Shown: positions 18,235 to 27,900 of the stretch, in pieces
Layout: each line of letters begins with the position of its first letter
Position numbering within the stretch: position 1 is the stretch's first letter
Source of the DNA: Gammaproteobacteria bacterium
GTDB taxonomy: Bacteria; Pseudomonadota; Gammaproteobacteria; Pseudomonadales; Azotimanducaceae
Assembly: GCA_009841635.1 (NCBI GenBank)
Contig: VXLJ01000001.1
Coordinates: forward strand, 89,400-142,113
Length of the DNA: 52,714 bases
Reading direction: 5' to 3'
Position numbers and translations under genes: made by a program
Notes under the pieces: model-generated
The model's database searches: none
The model's input: the letters and a program-made list of their open reading frames with translations, nothing else
What the model was told of the DNA's origin: nothing

Positions 18235-19410
18235 TTAATCGATCCCAACGACGCCAGCTGTCACTAATCTCGACAGCTCATCGTCATCTAATCCTAATTC
18301 TTCGTTAAGCACGTTCGCGGTATGCTCGCCGAGCAACGGCGCAGCTTCAATGGCAACTTCGCTGGCCGACATCTTTGCAGGCCATCCCATTAACTTGATT
18401 TGGCCATGAATTGGATGGTCTACTTCGTGCACGAAGCCTCTTTCAACTAAATGCTCGTTTAGATACAGTTCCTGCGTCGATAAAACCGCGCTAGCAGGCA
18501 CCCCAGCCTCGGCTAACTCCTTCATTGCTTCGTATTTGGTACGTTGGCTCGTCCAGTTCGAAATCTCTCCTCGCAATCGATCTCGATCTTCCGCACCGGG
18601 CCAGCCTTGCGGCTCGGCATCTTGGCGCGCAGAGTGAATAACCCCAAGTACAGCTTGCCACATTTTGGGTGTAACTGCCATGACATAGACGTAATCATTC
18701 GGTCCACCGCCTTTACACGGATATAGGGTCATGTTTGGCCCGCCACCATTTCCCGATCTGCCGGCTGCACGCTCGCCAAAGCGACCACCAGAAGTGGCCG
18801 TGCGCAGGTAGTAGGTCATCGCTTCCTGCATGGATAGTTCGATGTACTGCCCTGCACCAGTGCGCATCTTTTGAATGTAAGCAGCGGATAGCGCCAACGC
18901 CATTTGCACGCCTGTCCCTGCATCCCCTGTGGTCGGGCCAGGACGCATAGGCGGACCGTCAGCTTCGCCAGTGATAGAAAAAGCGCCTGCAGCCGCTTGC
19001 GCCACCATGTCATAACACTTGTAACTCGACCAAGGACCCTCAACGCCAAATCCTTTCAACCGTGCGTAAATGATGTCTTGCTTATGTTTACGCAAGTCGT
19101 CGTAGGTCAAGCGAAGTTTTTCTATAACGCCGGGACCGTAGTTTTCGACAAAAATATCGAACTTTGGCAAGAGTTGCATAAACAGGTCGCGGCCAGCCTC
19201 TGACTTTAAGTCAATCGCGACGCTTCGTTTGTTTGAGTTCCAAACAACGAAATACTCAGCGTTACCAGTCGGGCCCCGACCTGGGTCCCCGCCACCAGGC
19301 GCTTCAATTTTCACCACATCTGCGCCCATCCAAGCCAATGCTTGCGTACAGGAAGTCCCCGCTTCGTATTGCGTCATATCCAAGATGCGCATCCCGTCTA
19401 ACGCAGGCAT
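18235..19410 (-). CDS. CaiB/BaiF family (class III) CoA-transferase
   Basis: Moves CoA between carboxylic acids (formyl-CoA, carnitine, bile-acid type substrates) in the cytoplasm. 391 residues. The N-terminal LDMTQYEAGTSCTQALAWMG and DVVKIEAPGGGDPGR blocks and KRSVAIDLKSEAGRDLF are characteristic. The catalytic aspartate is D163 in TTGDAGTGVQM. The typical VENYGPGVIEKLRL segment is present. It faces the TauD-type gene head-to-head with about 155 bases between, which must hold both promoters. Substrate unknown. Confidence 0.92.
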   Translation of the reverse strand: MPALDGMRILDMTQYEAGTSCTQALAWMGADVVKIEAPGGGDPGRGPTGNAEYFVVWNSNKRSVAIDLKSEAGRDLFMQLLPKFDIFVENYGPGVIEKLRLTYDDLRKHKQDIIYARLKGFGVEGPWSSYKCYDMVAQAAAGAFSITGEADGPPMRPGPTTGDAGTGVQMALALSAAYIQKMRTGAGQYIELSMQEAMTYYLRTATSGGRFGERAAGRSGNGGGPNMTLYPCKGGGPNDYVYVMAVTPKMWQAVLGVIHSARQDAEPQGWPGAEDRDRLRGEISNWTSQRTKYEAMKELAEAGVPASAVLSTQELYLNEHLVERGFVHEVDHPIHGQIKLMGWPAKMSASEVAIEAAPLLGEHTANVLNEELGLDDDELSRLVTAGVVGID

Positions 19411-19564
19411 CGATTTTTCTCCGAAAATTTCAATGATGGCATGCGTGCCTTTGATTGCCGATTATGTAGCAAAGGCATGAATAAACCTTCGGTTGGCTTT
19501 GCCACATTGGCTGATGGTCTATATTTAGACAAACCAAATCCACCTGCACAAGAACAACCAATCC

Positions 19565-20380
19565 ATGCGTTCGTCAAGTTCCATTGAAATTGAACCTCTA
19601 AATCCGGTTATCGGCGCAGTCGTTAGAGGAGTCGATTTGACGGAATCACTAACAGACGCTATGTTCCAGCAAATCCATGACGCGTGGATGGAACATTTGG
19701 TGCTGTTTTTTCGAGACCAACCAATAACACCAGAGCGGCATTTGGAGTTCGGCAAGCGCTTTGGTGAGCTTCACATTCATCCAGCAGCGCCGTATGCGCA
19801 CGAGAATCCACAGCTCATGGTCATTCACACCGATAAGGACTCTAAGCGACAAAACGGCTCAGGTTGGCACTCCGATGTATCCGCAGATGAGGAACCACCA
19901 TTAGGATCGATTCTGCATCTACACCACGTACCCACCTATGGCGGCGACACCTTGTTTGCCAACATGTATGCTGCCTTTGAAGCCTTAAGCGAGCCAATCC
20001 AAGGGCTCTTATTAGAGCTCGAAGCTAGGCACGTTTCCGATTACACTGGCCAATACGGCGATCACAAACCACAACGAGCCTTTCCGTCAGCGACTCATCC
20101 CGTCGTCAGAACTCACCCAGTGACCGGTCGGCAAGCGCTCTTCGTCAATGCTGGTTTTACGCGGCGAATACTTGGCGTTTCGCGCAACGAGAGCAATGCA
20201 TTGCTTACTATGTTGTTCGAACACATTGCGAACCCAGCGTTCCAGTGTCGTTTCCAATGGCAAAAGGATTCGATTGCTATGTGGGACAACCGCTGCGTCC
20301 AACACTTCGCCATATGGGATTACTACCCCGAATCGCGTAGTGGTATTCGGGTTACTGTGAAAGGCGATAAACCGTTTTAA
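19565..20380 (+). CDS. TauD/TfdA family Fe(II)/2-oxoglutarate dioxygenase
   Basis: 271 residues, a full-length member. Iron ligands are H102 and D104 (GWHSDVS) and H247 (VQHFAIWDY); the 2-oxoglutarate-binding arginine is R258 or R262 in ESRSGIRVTV. PTYGGDTLFANMYAA is the conserved turn before the core sheet. TauD releases sulfite from taurine, TfdA cleaves 2,4-D and others act on alkyl sulfates; nothing here selects among them. No sulfonate transport genes lie nearby. Confidence 0.92.
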   Translation: MRSSSSIEIEPLNPVIGAVVRGVDLTESLTDAMFQQIHDAWMEHLVLFFRDQPITPERHLEFGKRFGELHIHPAAPYAHENPQLMVIHTDKDSKRQNGSGWHSDVSADEEPPLGSILHLHHVPTYGGDTLFANMYAAFEALSEPIQGLLLELEARHVSDYTGQYGDHKPQRAFPSATHPVVRTHPVTGRQALFVNAGFTRRILGVSRNESNALLTMLFEHIANPAFQCRFQWQKDSIAMWDNRCVQHFAIWDYYPESRSGIRVTVKGDKPF

Positions 20381-20473
20381 TAGATGCGTGCTGTCCAATT
20401 GAGCCCGCTCAATCGATTCGTCAATTGCCTATTCACCTTCTAAACTTCAAATCACATAGACACTTCGTTCTAG

Positions 20474-20863
20474 ATGTCAGAGTTAGTTACCACTAAGAAA
20501 AAACCGACCGTCATCGAATCACTGCTCGATGACTTTGAAGAAAAACTCAAAAAGCGCTCAGACAATTTCATAAAGTGCGCAAATTGCAAGCACGTGCTTA
20601 CTCACGAAGATACAGCCATAAGCGTGGGTGGCACGCATCGCCATGTAAAAACAAACCCGTTCGGACTCACGTTTGAGTTCCGTTGCTATAGCGAAGCGCT
20701 AGGTTGCGCCATTTCAGGTCCGGACGAGAGCGCTCATAGCTGGTTTCCCGGTTGTGTTTGGCAATACCTGCATTGTGAAGCGTGCAATCAGCATTTAGGC
20801 TGGTTTTTTCACGGCAGCGAGAGTTTTTATGGAATGCGGTCCGACGCAATTTGTATTGAATAA
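20474..20863 (+). CDS. Cereblon-like CULT domain protein
   Basis: 129 residues: a charged N-terminal helix (about 1-31) and one CULT domain, the fold that in human cereblon binds thalidomide and cyclic-imide degrons. Zinc ligands are C35, C38, C101 and C104. The three tryptophans of the binding cage are W90, W96 and W110. Spacings equal those of human cereblon: 6 and 14 between tryptophans, 5 from W96 to C101 and 6 from C104 to W110. The HSWFPG turn with its histidine (H88) is also kept. Stand-alone bacterial CULT proteins are known (for example from Magnetospirillum), and their natural ligand and role are unclear. No signal peptide, so cytosolic. Neighbours are a dioxygenase and a HAD hydrolase, with no obvious functional link. 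Confidence 0.88.
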   Translation: MSELVTTKKKPTVIESLLDDFEEKLKKRSDNFIKCANCKHVLTHEDTAISVGGTHRHVKTNPFGLTFEFRCYSEALGCAISGPDESAHSWFPGCVWQYLHCEACNQHLGWFFHGSESFYGMRSDAICIE

Positions 20864-20929
20864 CCGACTCAAGCTGAACCAAATTACAAGATTCGTTTAA
20901 TTCGCCGCCCTGTATGCCGCCCTAACTAC

Positions 20930-21628
20930 ATGACTGCGCTTCGCACAAGCGATTACGACGTATTCTCGTTTGATTGTTACGGCACGCTCGTCGATTGGGA
21001 GAAGGCAATCGTTGAATATTTGCAGAGTGTGCTACTTGCACACGACGTGCACGTGTTCGACGGTACGATCCTGGAGTTTTATGCGGAATGGGAACCGCTG
21101 GAGCAGCGTGCTGGTGGTTCCTATCGGGATGTGCTTACTCGAGTCATGGGGCGTTACGGTTCACGACTTGGCTTCACGGCGACGAGTGAAGAGTCAGATG
21201 GGTTCATTCAAGCAATCGCCAGAGCGCCTGCCTTTGAAGATACGCCAGAAGCTCTAACCAAATTGAGTGATTGTGGCGAGCTTGCGATTATTTCTAACAC
21301 CGATAGCGATTTAATTCAGGAAACGATTGAGCCGTTGCCTGTTGAGTTTCAAACTGTCGTTACGGCACAGGACCTAGGTGCGTACAAGCCAAACCTTGAA
21401 ATGCTCAAAAAAGCTTTTGACAAAATCAGTGCAGGAGGGAAACGCATTCTCCATGTCGCAGAAAGCTCTTTTCACGATATAGCACCTGCTTCTGAGCTAG
21501 GATTCGACACAGTGTGGATTCAGCGTAGCCGCGAGCATAGTTCCGCTACTCAGAATGTAGAGATCGAGCCAACGTGGGTGTTCTCGAGCCTTGCTGAGTT
21601 AGTCGACTCGATCGAATCGCAAGCGTAA
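20930..21628 (+). CDS. HAD-superfamily hydrolase, type II haloacid dehalogenase-like
   Basis: 232 residues. The nucleophile motif is DVFSFDCYGTLVDWE at the N-terminus (catalytic Asp in FDCYGTL), as in 2-haloacid dehalogenases. Motif II is IISNTD and the lysine motif is near GAYKPN. The late HVAESSFHDIAPASELGFDTVWIQR block is also typical of this subgroup. Despite the name many relatives are phosphatases, so the substrate is open. It is convergent with the carboxylase genes, 42 bases apart. Confidence 0.88.
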   Translation: MTALRTSDYDVFSFDCYGTLVDWEKAIVEYLQSVLLAHDVHVFDGTILEFYAEWEPLEQRAGGSYRDVLTRVMGRYGSRLGFTATSEESDGFIQAIARAPAFEDTPEALTKLSDCGELAIISNTDSDLIQETIEPLPVEFQTVVTAQDLGAYKPNLEMLKKAFDKISAGGKRILHVAESSFHDIAPASELGFDTVWIQRSREHSSATQNVEIEPTWVFSSLAELVDSIESQA

Positions 21629-21670
21629 ATTCGGTAAGAGCGGGACGTCTGCCTAGGCGTCTCAACACAT

Positions 21671-24600
21671 CTACCAAGTATCGACGTAAGGTCTCTTTTT
21701 TGCCGTCCTTGGTGGCGTAGGCGGAAGACTCTTCATCCCCTGCACGATAAAGGCGCGTGTGTCCGCTGGATCGATGACGTAACGCGCGCCCGAATTGACT
21801 GCACGGGCGGACTCATAGCCTTGCGCTACACGGGTGTCGTATGCGATTTTGCGTTCCTCAGGATCTTCGATTGCCATGAGCTCACGTCGCGCGGAGAGCT
21901 TTACCGCCCCGTCAATATTCATGCCTGCAAACTCCGCGGTCGGCCATGCAACATTCAAAAACGGTACAGATGATGCGCCACCGATCATAGCTTGCACACC
22001 TAACCCGTAAGCCTTTCGAACCATGACACCAAACATAGGTGTCGTGCAGTTTGCACCGATATTGAAAAGCCGCACTGCATGGCGCACCAATGCAGTTCGC
22101 TCGTGGTCGGGACCGACCATGATGCCAGGACAATCCATAAACACAACGACAGGTATATCGAATGCGTCACAGAGTTGAAAGAACCGCGCCCCTTTGTCGG
22201 CACCTGGACTATCCACCGCGCCAGCTAAATGAGCAGGATTGTTTGCGACGACACCCATCGGCTGCCCTTCGACGCGAATGAGCAACGTATGCACACCAAT
22301 TCCAAAGTCTTTACGAAGTTCAAGCATCGAGCCCTTATCGGCAAGCGTCTCGACAATATCTCGCATGACGTATGCTCGAACACGATCTTCTGGGATGATG
22401 TGGCGCATCTTGCGCTGGTCTTGTGCTTCCCAATCGGCAACTGGTCCTTGAAAATACGACAGATACTGCTTCACCGTTTTCATGGCAGACGCGTCATCTT
22501 CGACGACCACATCGACGTTACCAGTAGGCGCTTGGAAATGCATGGATCCGAGCTCGTCTGCATCAAACTCACCGATACCACTTGCAGCCGCAACATCTGG
22601 CCCAGTAAAACCAATGGTCGAGTCTTTTGTAGCGATGATGACATCGCAACACGAAAGCAATGCCGCATTGCCGGCGTAACAGTGTCCTAAGTTGACGCCC
22701 ACGAGTGGAACCAAGCCGGAGAGTTTGGCGAAATCAGTAAACACACTCGCATCCATACCAACGCCGCCCACGCCACCAAATGGCTGCCCTTCACCTTCTG
22801 AAAACAGCACTATAGGTACACGCCAGTCTTGCGCTATTTCGTGGATTTGCTCTTGTCGATAGTGCCCGTGAGTGTAAGAAGCAACGGGATAGTTGCTATG
22901 GACGATCGCCACGCGACTTTGGTTTTCACCTACGAGATGTGTATTGACACTACCAAAACCAATGATTGTTCCACCTGCTGCAGATCCCGATGCTGCCGGT
23001 CCAAATTCCTTGAATGTATCTGCATCTACTAAGTCAGCAATGTTTTCACGTGGCGTGCGTCGATTCTGCGCACGCAGATTTGCGACTGCTTCCTCATGTG
23101 CTGGATCGAGTCGTTGTTCGATCAGTTCGTTGAGTTCATCTAGGTCGTTTCGTTGTTGGTCAAGATCAATGCCTTGGTCAAGAGCGATTCCGTCAGCGTC
23201 ACTATCGCTTTCATGAATAAAAACAATAGGAAACCCTTCCCGTACGACATCACCTTCAGCCATCGACACCGCGCACACGACGCCGTTCCGTTCAGCCCGA
23301 ATGTCATGCTGGAGCTTCATTGCTTCCACCACTGCAACAACCTGTCCTACGACGACGTTTTCACCAATCCCAACGTCGATCCCAACAATCGTGCCTTGCA
23401 TTGGCGCGACCAATCCGATCGATCCGGGTGGTCCTATTGCATGGGCCGCGTCGTCTTCAGATGCAACGGCGATTTCATATCCCTCCGGCACGACGAACTG
23501 GCGATGCGCCAATGTAGTGGCAAGTTCCTGCATGCGCTCGTCGACGAAGCGCGTGTGCACCGCGCCCGCGGCGAAATCCTCATGCCGCAAGATGCTCTGC
23601 AAGAAGCCGATGTTCGTGTCCACGCCCTCGACGCGAAACTCGCTCAACGCCCGATGCGTGCGCTTGATCGCCGCCGCCAACCCGCCCGTCGACGCATAGC
23701 CGATCACCTTCGCCAGCAGCGAGTCGAAATGCAAGCTCGTTTCATAGCCCGCATAGCCGAAGCCGTCCGTGCGCATGCCTGGTCCGCTCGGCGCTTCGTA
23801 CGCCGCCAACGTCCCGCTCGCCGGCCGGATCGCGCCATCCTCGCCCACCGCTTCCATGCACACCCGCGCTTGGATCGCATAGCCGCGCGGTTCAATGGGC
23901 TCCGCCAAGCCCAACTCCGCCAACGTCGCGCCAGCCGCAATGCGCAACTGCGCTTGCACGATGTCCACCCCCGTCACTTCTTCGGTGACCGTGTGCTCGA
24001 CCTGCAAGCGCGCGTTCGTCTCGATGAAGGCGAACGGCTGCCCACCGTCCGCGCCCGCCGCGTCCACTAGAAATTCGAACGTGCCGGCGTTCGTGTAGCC
24101 GATGTGCCGCGCCATCCGCACCGCCGCGTCAATGATGCCGTCCCGCACCCCGGCGTCCAACGCCGGCGCCGGCGCCACCTCCACAATCTTCTGGAAGAAC
24201 CGCTGCACGCTGCATTCGCGCTCCCCCAAATGCGTGATCGCCCCCGTCGCATCGCCAAGAATCTGCACTTCCACATGCCGCGCGCGCTGCATGAATTCTT
24301 CTACGTACAGCTCGCCATTGCCGAACGCCGCCAATGCTTCCGCTTGGCAACGCGCATATGTGGCGGCCACCTCGGCCGCGTCCGCCACCATCCGCGAACC
24401 CCGGCCGCCACCGCCGCCGAGCGCCTTGATCATCATCGCGCGCCCCTCGCCCAACTCCGCGAAAAACGCTTGCGCTTCCGCCACGTTGACCGCGCGGTCG
24501 ATGCCGCGCAGCACCGGAATCCCAGCCGTGACCGCCGACGCGCGTGCTTGCGCCTTGTCGCCGCACAGGCTCAAAATCTCCGCCCGCGGCCCCACGAACG

Positions 24601-24892
24601 TCAGGCCCGCGGCGGCGCACTGCGCCGCGAACCGCGGGTTCTCCGACAGGAACCCATAGCCTGGATGCACCGCGTCGCACCCCGCCGCTTGCGCAACCTG
24701 CACCAGTTGCTCGATGTCCAGATAGGCGGCCGCGCCCACGCCATCCAACGCCACCACCTCGTCCGCCTTGCCGGTGTGGAGCGAGCCGCGGTCGTCCGCC
24801 GGCGCAACCCCCACCGTCGCAACCCCCAACTCCGCCGCCGCGCGCATGATCCGTATCGCAATCTCGCCTCGATTGGCCACCAGGAGCTTCAT
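21671..24892 (-). CDS. Single-chain acyl-CoA carboxylase (biotin carboxylase - biotinyl domain - carboxyltransferase)
   Basis: 1073 residues holding all three activities, as in the single-chain long-chain acyl-CoA carboxylases (LCC). Residues 1-470 are biotin carboxylase: ATP-grasp loop GGGGGRGSRM, HVEVQILGD, KIVEVAPAP and ETNARLQVEH. About 491-560 is a biotinyl domain with the acceptor lysine K526 in VEAMKLQHD. The remainder is a carboxyltransferase of the propionyl-CoA carboxylase beta type (HSNYPVASYTHGHY, CDVIIATKDSTIGFTGP, VFMDCPGIMVGPDHERT), ending KKRPYVDTW. It would carboxylate an acyl-CoA at the alpha carbon using ATP and bicarbonate; the substrate is unknown. The first 1415 bases appear identical to those of the upstream paralogue and are GC-richer than the rest. 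It lies 31 bases downstream of that paralogue in one operon. Confidence 0.92.
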   Translation of the reverse strand: MKLLVANRGEIAIRIMRAAAELGVATVGVAPADDRGSLHTGKADEVVALDGVGAAAYLDIEQLVQVAQAAGCDAVHPGYGFLSENPRFAAQCAAAGLTFVGPRAEILSLCGDKAQARASAVTAGIPVLRGIDRAVNVAEAQAFFAELGEGRAMMIKALGGGGGRGSRMVADAAEVAATYARCQAEALAAFGNGELYVEEFMQRARHVEVQILGDATGAITHLGERECSVQRFFQKIVEVAPAPALDAGVRDGIIDAAVRMARHIGYTNAGTFEFLVDAAGADGGQPFAFIETNARLQVEHTVTEEVTGVDIVQAQLRIAAGATLAELGLAEPIEPRGYAIQARVCMEAVGEDGAIRPASGTLAAYEAPSGPGMRTDGFGYAGYETSLHFDSLLAKVIGYASTGGLAAAIKRTHRALSEFRVEGVDTNIGFLQSILRHEDFAAGAVHTRFVDERMQELATTLAHRQFVVPEGYEIAVASEDDAAHAIGPPGSIGLVAPMQGTIVGIDVGIGENVVVGQVVAVVEAMKLQHDIRAERNGVVCAVSMAEGDVVREGFPIVFIHESDSDADGIALDQGIDLDQQRNDLDELNELIEQRLDPAHEEAVANLRAQNRRTPRENIADLVDADTFKEFGPAASGSAAGGTIIGFGSVNTHLVGENQSRVAIVHSNYPVASYTHGHYRQEQIHEIAQDWRVPIVLFSEGEGQPFGGVGGVGMDASVFTDFAKLSGLVPLVGVNLGHCYAGNAALLSCCDVIIATKDSTIGFTGPDVAAASGIGEFDADELGSMHFQAPTGNVDVVVEDDASAMKTVKQYLSYFQGPVADWEAQDQRKMRHIIPEDRVRAYVMRDIVETLADKGSMLELRKDFGIGVHTLLIRVEGQPMGVVANNPAHLAGAVDSPGADKGARFFQLCDAFDIPVVVFMDCPGIMVGPDHERTALVRHAVRLFNIGANCTTPMFGVMVRKAYGLGVQAMIGGASSVPFLNVAWPTAEFAGMNIDGAVKLSARRELMAIEDPEERKIAYDTRVAQGYESARAVNSGARYVIDPADTRAFIVQGMKSLPPTPPRTAKKRPYVDTW
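23478..24892 (-). repeat. Direct repeat, copy A: biotin-carboxylase module (1415 bp)
   Basis: Matches 26980-28394 with an offset of 3502 bases. Every stretch I compared is identical, and translations in several frames on both strands are the same. The match ends exactly at the ATG on one side (next bases differ, A against G) and in the third base of codon 472 on the other. The block is clearly GC-richer than the neighbours: for example 47 of 60 bases at 24121-24180 against 34 of 60 at 22201-22260. Confidence 0.9.
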
Positions 24893-24923
24893 ATTTCTGA
24901 ATCCGTTTTACTTCGTGCTGTCT

Positions 24924-27900
24924 CTACCATGTATCTACGTTCGGTCGTTTCTTCTCCTTACGCGGGCCAACTTTCGGCACGCTGCGCAAGCCTTGTGCGA
25001 GCCATGCCCTTGTGTCCGACGGATCTACAACGTCATCGACACCATAGTTGGTACCACCAGAGTTAGCGGCCTGGACGCGATCGATGTGCGCGTTTATGAG
25101 ACGCTCTGTAATTTGCGCCCGCTCGGATTCGTCATCAATACCTTCGAGCTCTTCACCATAGGTCAAGTTGACGCGTCCTTCAACCGTCATTTCTGCGAAC
25201 TCAGCCGTTGGCCACGCGATCGTGAAAAACGGTTCTAATGAACTACCGCCGCACATCGCGCGAACACCCATGCCGTAGGCTTTTCGGACCACGACGCCAA
25301 ACAAAGGTGTCGTGAGATTTGCGCCCGTAACGAACAAACGACCTACGTGACGAACCAACCCAGTTCGTTCTTGTTCTGGGCCTGCCGCGATGCCAGGACA
25401 ATCCATCAGCGATATCACTGGAATATCGAACGAATCGCACAGCTGTAGAAAACGTGCCGCTTTGTCCGATGCGTCGCTGTCGACAGCTCCTGATAGGTGA
25501 TGAGGGTTGTTGGCAATGAGTCCCGCAGGATGGCCTTCAACCCGAACGAAGCCGGTGATGATCCCCACGCCAAAATCCTTGCGAATCTCTAGAAATGAAC
25601 CTTCATCCGCAACCGTCAAAATGATTTCGCGCATGTCATAGAGCTCGTCTCGCGATTCCGGCACCACACTTCGCAAGCGCCGTTGATCGCGTGCCGACCA
25701 ACGATCAATCGAGCCTTGAAAGTAGGACAGATACTGCTTCGTCGTGGTAATCGCAGCTTCGTCGTCTTTTACAAGAATGTCGACAACACCATTGGGCACC
25801 TGGAAAGACATTGGTCCCACTTCTTCCGGTGTGTAAATGCCTAAACCACCTCCTTCGATCATGGCAGGACCACCCAAGCCAATCGTCGAATTCTCTGCCG
25901 CGATGATGACATCGCACGAAGCCAACATAACGGTATTACCTGCGAAGCATCGGCCTGAGTTAACGCCTACGAGTGGCACTAAGCCGCTCAAGTCGCATAG
26001 TTTTGTGAACGTGTAAGAGTCCGTTGGCACACCACCACCACCTCGACCTGCAACGTCCACAGCAGCGTGTCGTGATCGTGGTGCTGGTTGCCCTGGTTTG
26101 CGCAAGCCAGACTCAACGGCAATATCCTGAGCTTCAGCGCGCTCGCCACCACTGATACCTGGACGACCGCCGCCGCCTTCAGCAAATAGCACCAATGGCA
26201 GACGATAGCGTCCGGCTAATTCGTAGATTCGATCTTGCTTGTAGTGGCCTCGACCGCCTTGAGTGCCAGCAACCACCATATAGTCGTAGTGCACGACAAC
26301 GGCACGTGATCTTTCGTCGTCAAACAAATCCCCATTGATATTGCCGATACCCATCACGAGCCCGTCGGCTTGAGTAGTCTCACGAAGCCATTGCTGTTTT
26401 TGCCAACTAGCTGCTGTTACCAGCGGTCCATATTCGCGAAACGTGCCGTCCATCAGATGCGAGATGTTTTCAGCTGGGCTGCGCTGTTCCTTCGCGTGGC
26501 GACGACTGATTTTTTCTGCACGAAAATCGTCAGAAATAAATGAGCGACGCTCGTCTACCAGTGCAAGGTCGTCGCGACGTAGATCTGGATCATGATCAAC
26601 CCGATCTCGGGCTATTTCGGCGGTGTTTTCAGATGGCGCAAGCTCGACGATAGGGTCGCCTTGTTGAACTTGATCGCCAACTGACAAGAACACCGTCTCG
26701 ACGAATCCCGATGTAACTGACCGTACGACATGTTCAAGCTCGAGATACTTGATTGACGCAATCGCTTGGCCATTGGCAACTTCCTCCCCTTCACTGACAG
26801 AAACACTCTTCAAATAGCCAGGAACTAACGCTGTCACCTGAATAGGTCCGGAATCCTCCGCGTCGCCAGCTGCATTCTCTGCTGCCTTAACCTGCGTGTC
26901 GTGCGTGAATAAAGCAAGTGGATCGCTGGAGTCATCAACTCTCGCACCGGCATACCCGTCGGCCTGCTGTTCCGCGTCGTATCCCTCCGGCACGACGAAC
27001 TGGCGATGCGCCAATGTAGTGGCAAGTTCCTGCATGCGCTCGTCGACGAAGCGCGTGTGCACCGCGCCCGCGGCGAAATCCTCATGCCGCAAGATGCTCT
27101 GCAAGAAGCCGATGTTCGTGTCCACGCCCTCGACGCGAAACTCGCTCAACGCCCGATGCGTGCGCTTGATCGCCGCCGCCAACCCGCCCGTCGACGCATA
27201 GCCGATCACCTTCGCCAGCAGCGAGTCGAAATGCAAGCTCGTTTCATAGCCCGCATAGCCGAAGCCGTCCGTGCGCATGCCTGGTCCGCTCGGCGCTTCG
27301 TACGCCGCCAACGTCCCGCTCGCCGGCCGGATCGCGCCATCCTCGCCCACCGCTTCCATGCACACCCGCGCTTGGATCGCATAGCCGCGCGGTTCAATGG
27401 GCTCCGCCAAGCCCAACTCCGCCAACGTCGCGCCAGCCGCAATGCGCAACTGCGCTTGCACGATGTCCACCCCCGTCACTTCTTCGGTGACCGTGTGCTC
27501 GACCTGCAAGCGCGCGTTCGTCTCGATGAAGGCGAACGGCTGCCCACCGTCCGCGCCCGCCGCGTCCACTAGAAATTCGAACGTGCCGGCGTTCGTGTAG
27601 CCGATGTGCCGCGCCATCCGCACCGCCGCGTCAATGATGCCGTCCCGCACCCCGGCGTCCAACGCCGGCGCCGGCGCCACCTCCACAATCTTCTGGAAGA
27701 ACCGCTGCACGCTGCATTCGCGCTCCCCCAAATGCGTGATCGCCCCCGTCGCATCGCCAAGAATCTGCACTTCCACATGCCGCGCGCGCTGCATGAATTC
27801 TTCTACGTACAGCTCGCCATTGCCGAACGCCGCCAATGCTTCCGCTTGGCAACGCGCATATGTGGCGGCCACCTCGGCCGCGTCCGCCACCATCCGCGAA

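Noticed and set aside
20930-21628. Reading the HAD gene as proof of halogenated-compound degradation
   Set aside because: Many proteins with this motif set act on phosphate esters; no other dehalogenation genes are present.
23153-25066. Long open frames (up to 320 codons) on the + strand opposite the carboxylase genes
   Set aside because: They are side effects of high GC in the biotin-carboxylase block: arginine/histidine/alanine-rich, without ribosome sites, and antisense to a clear gene. The same frames reappear in the second copy only because the DNA is identical.
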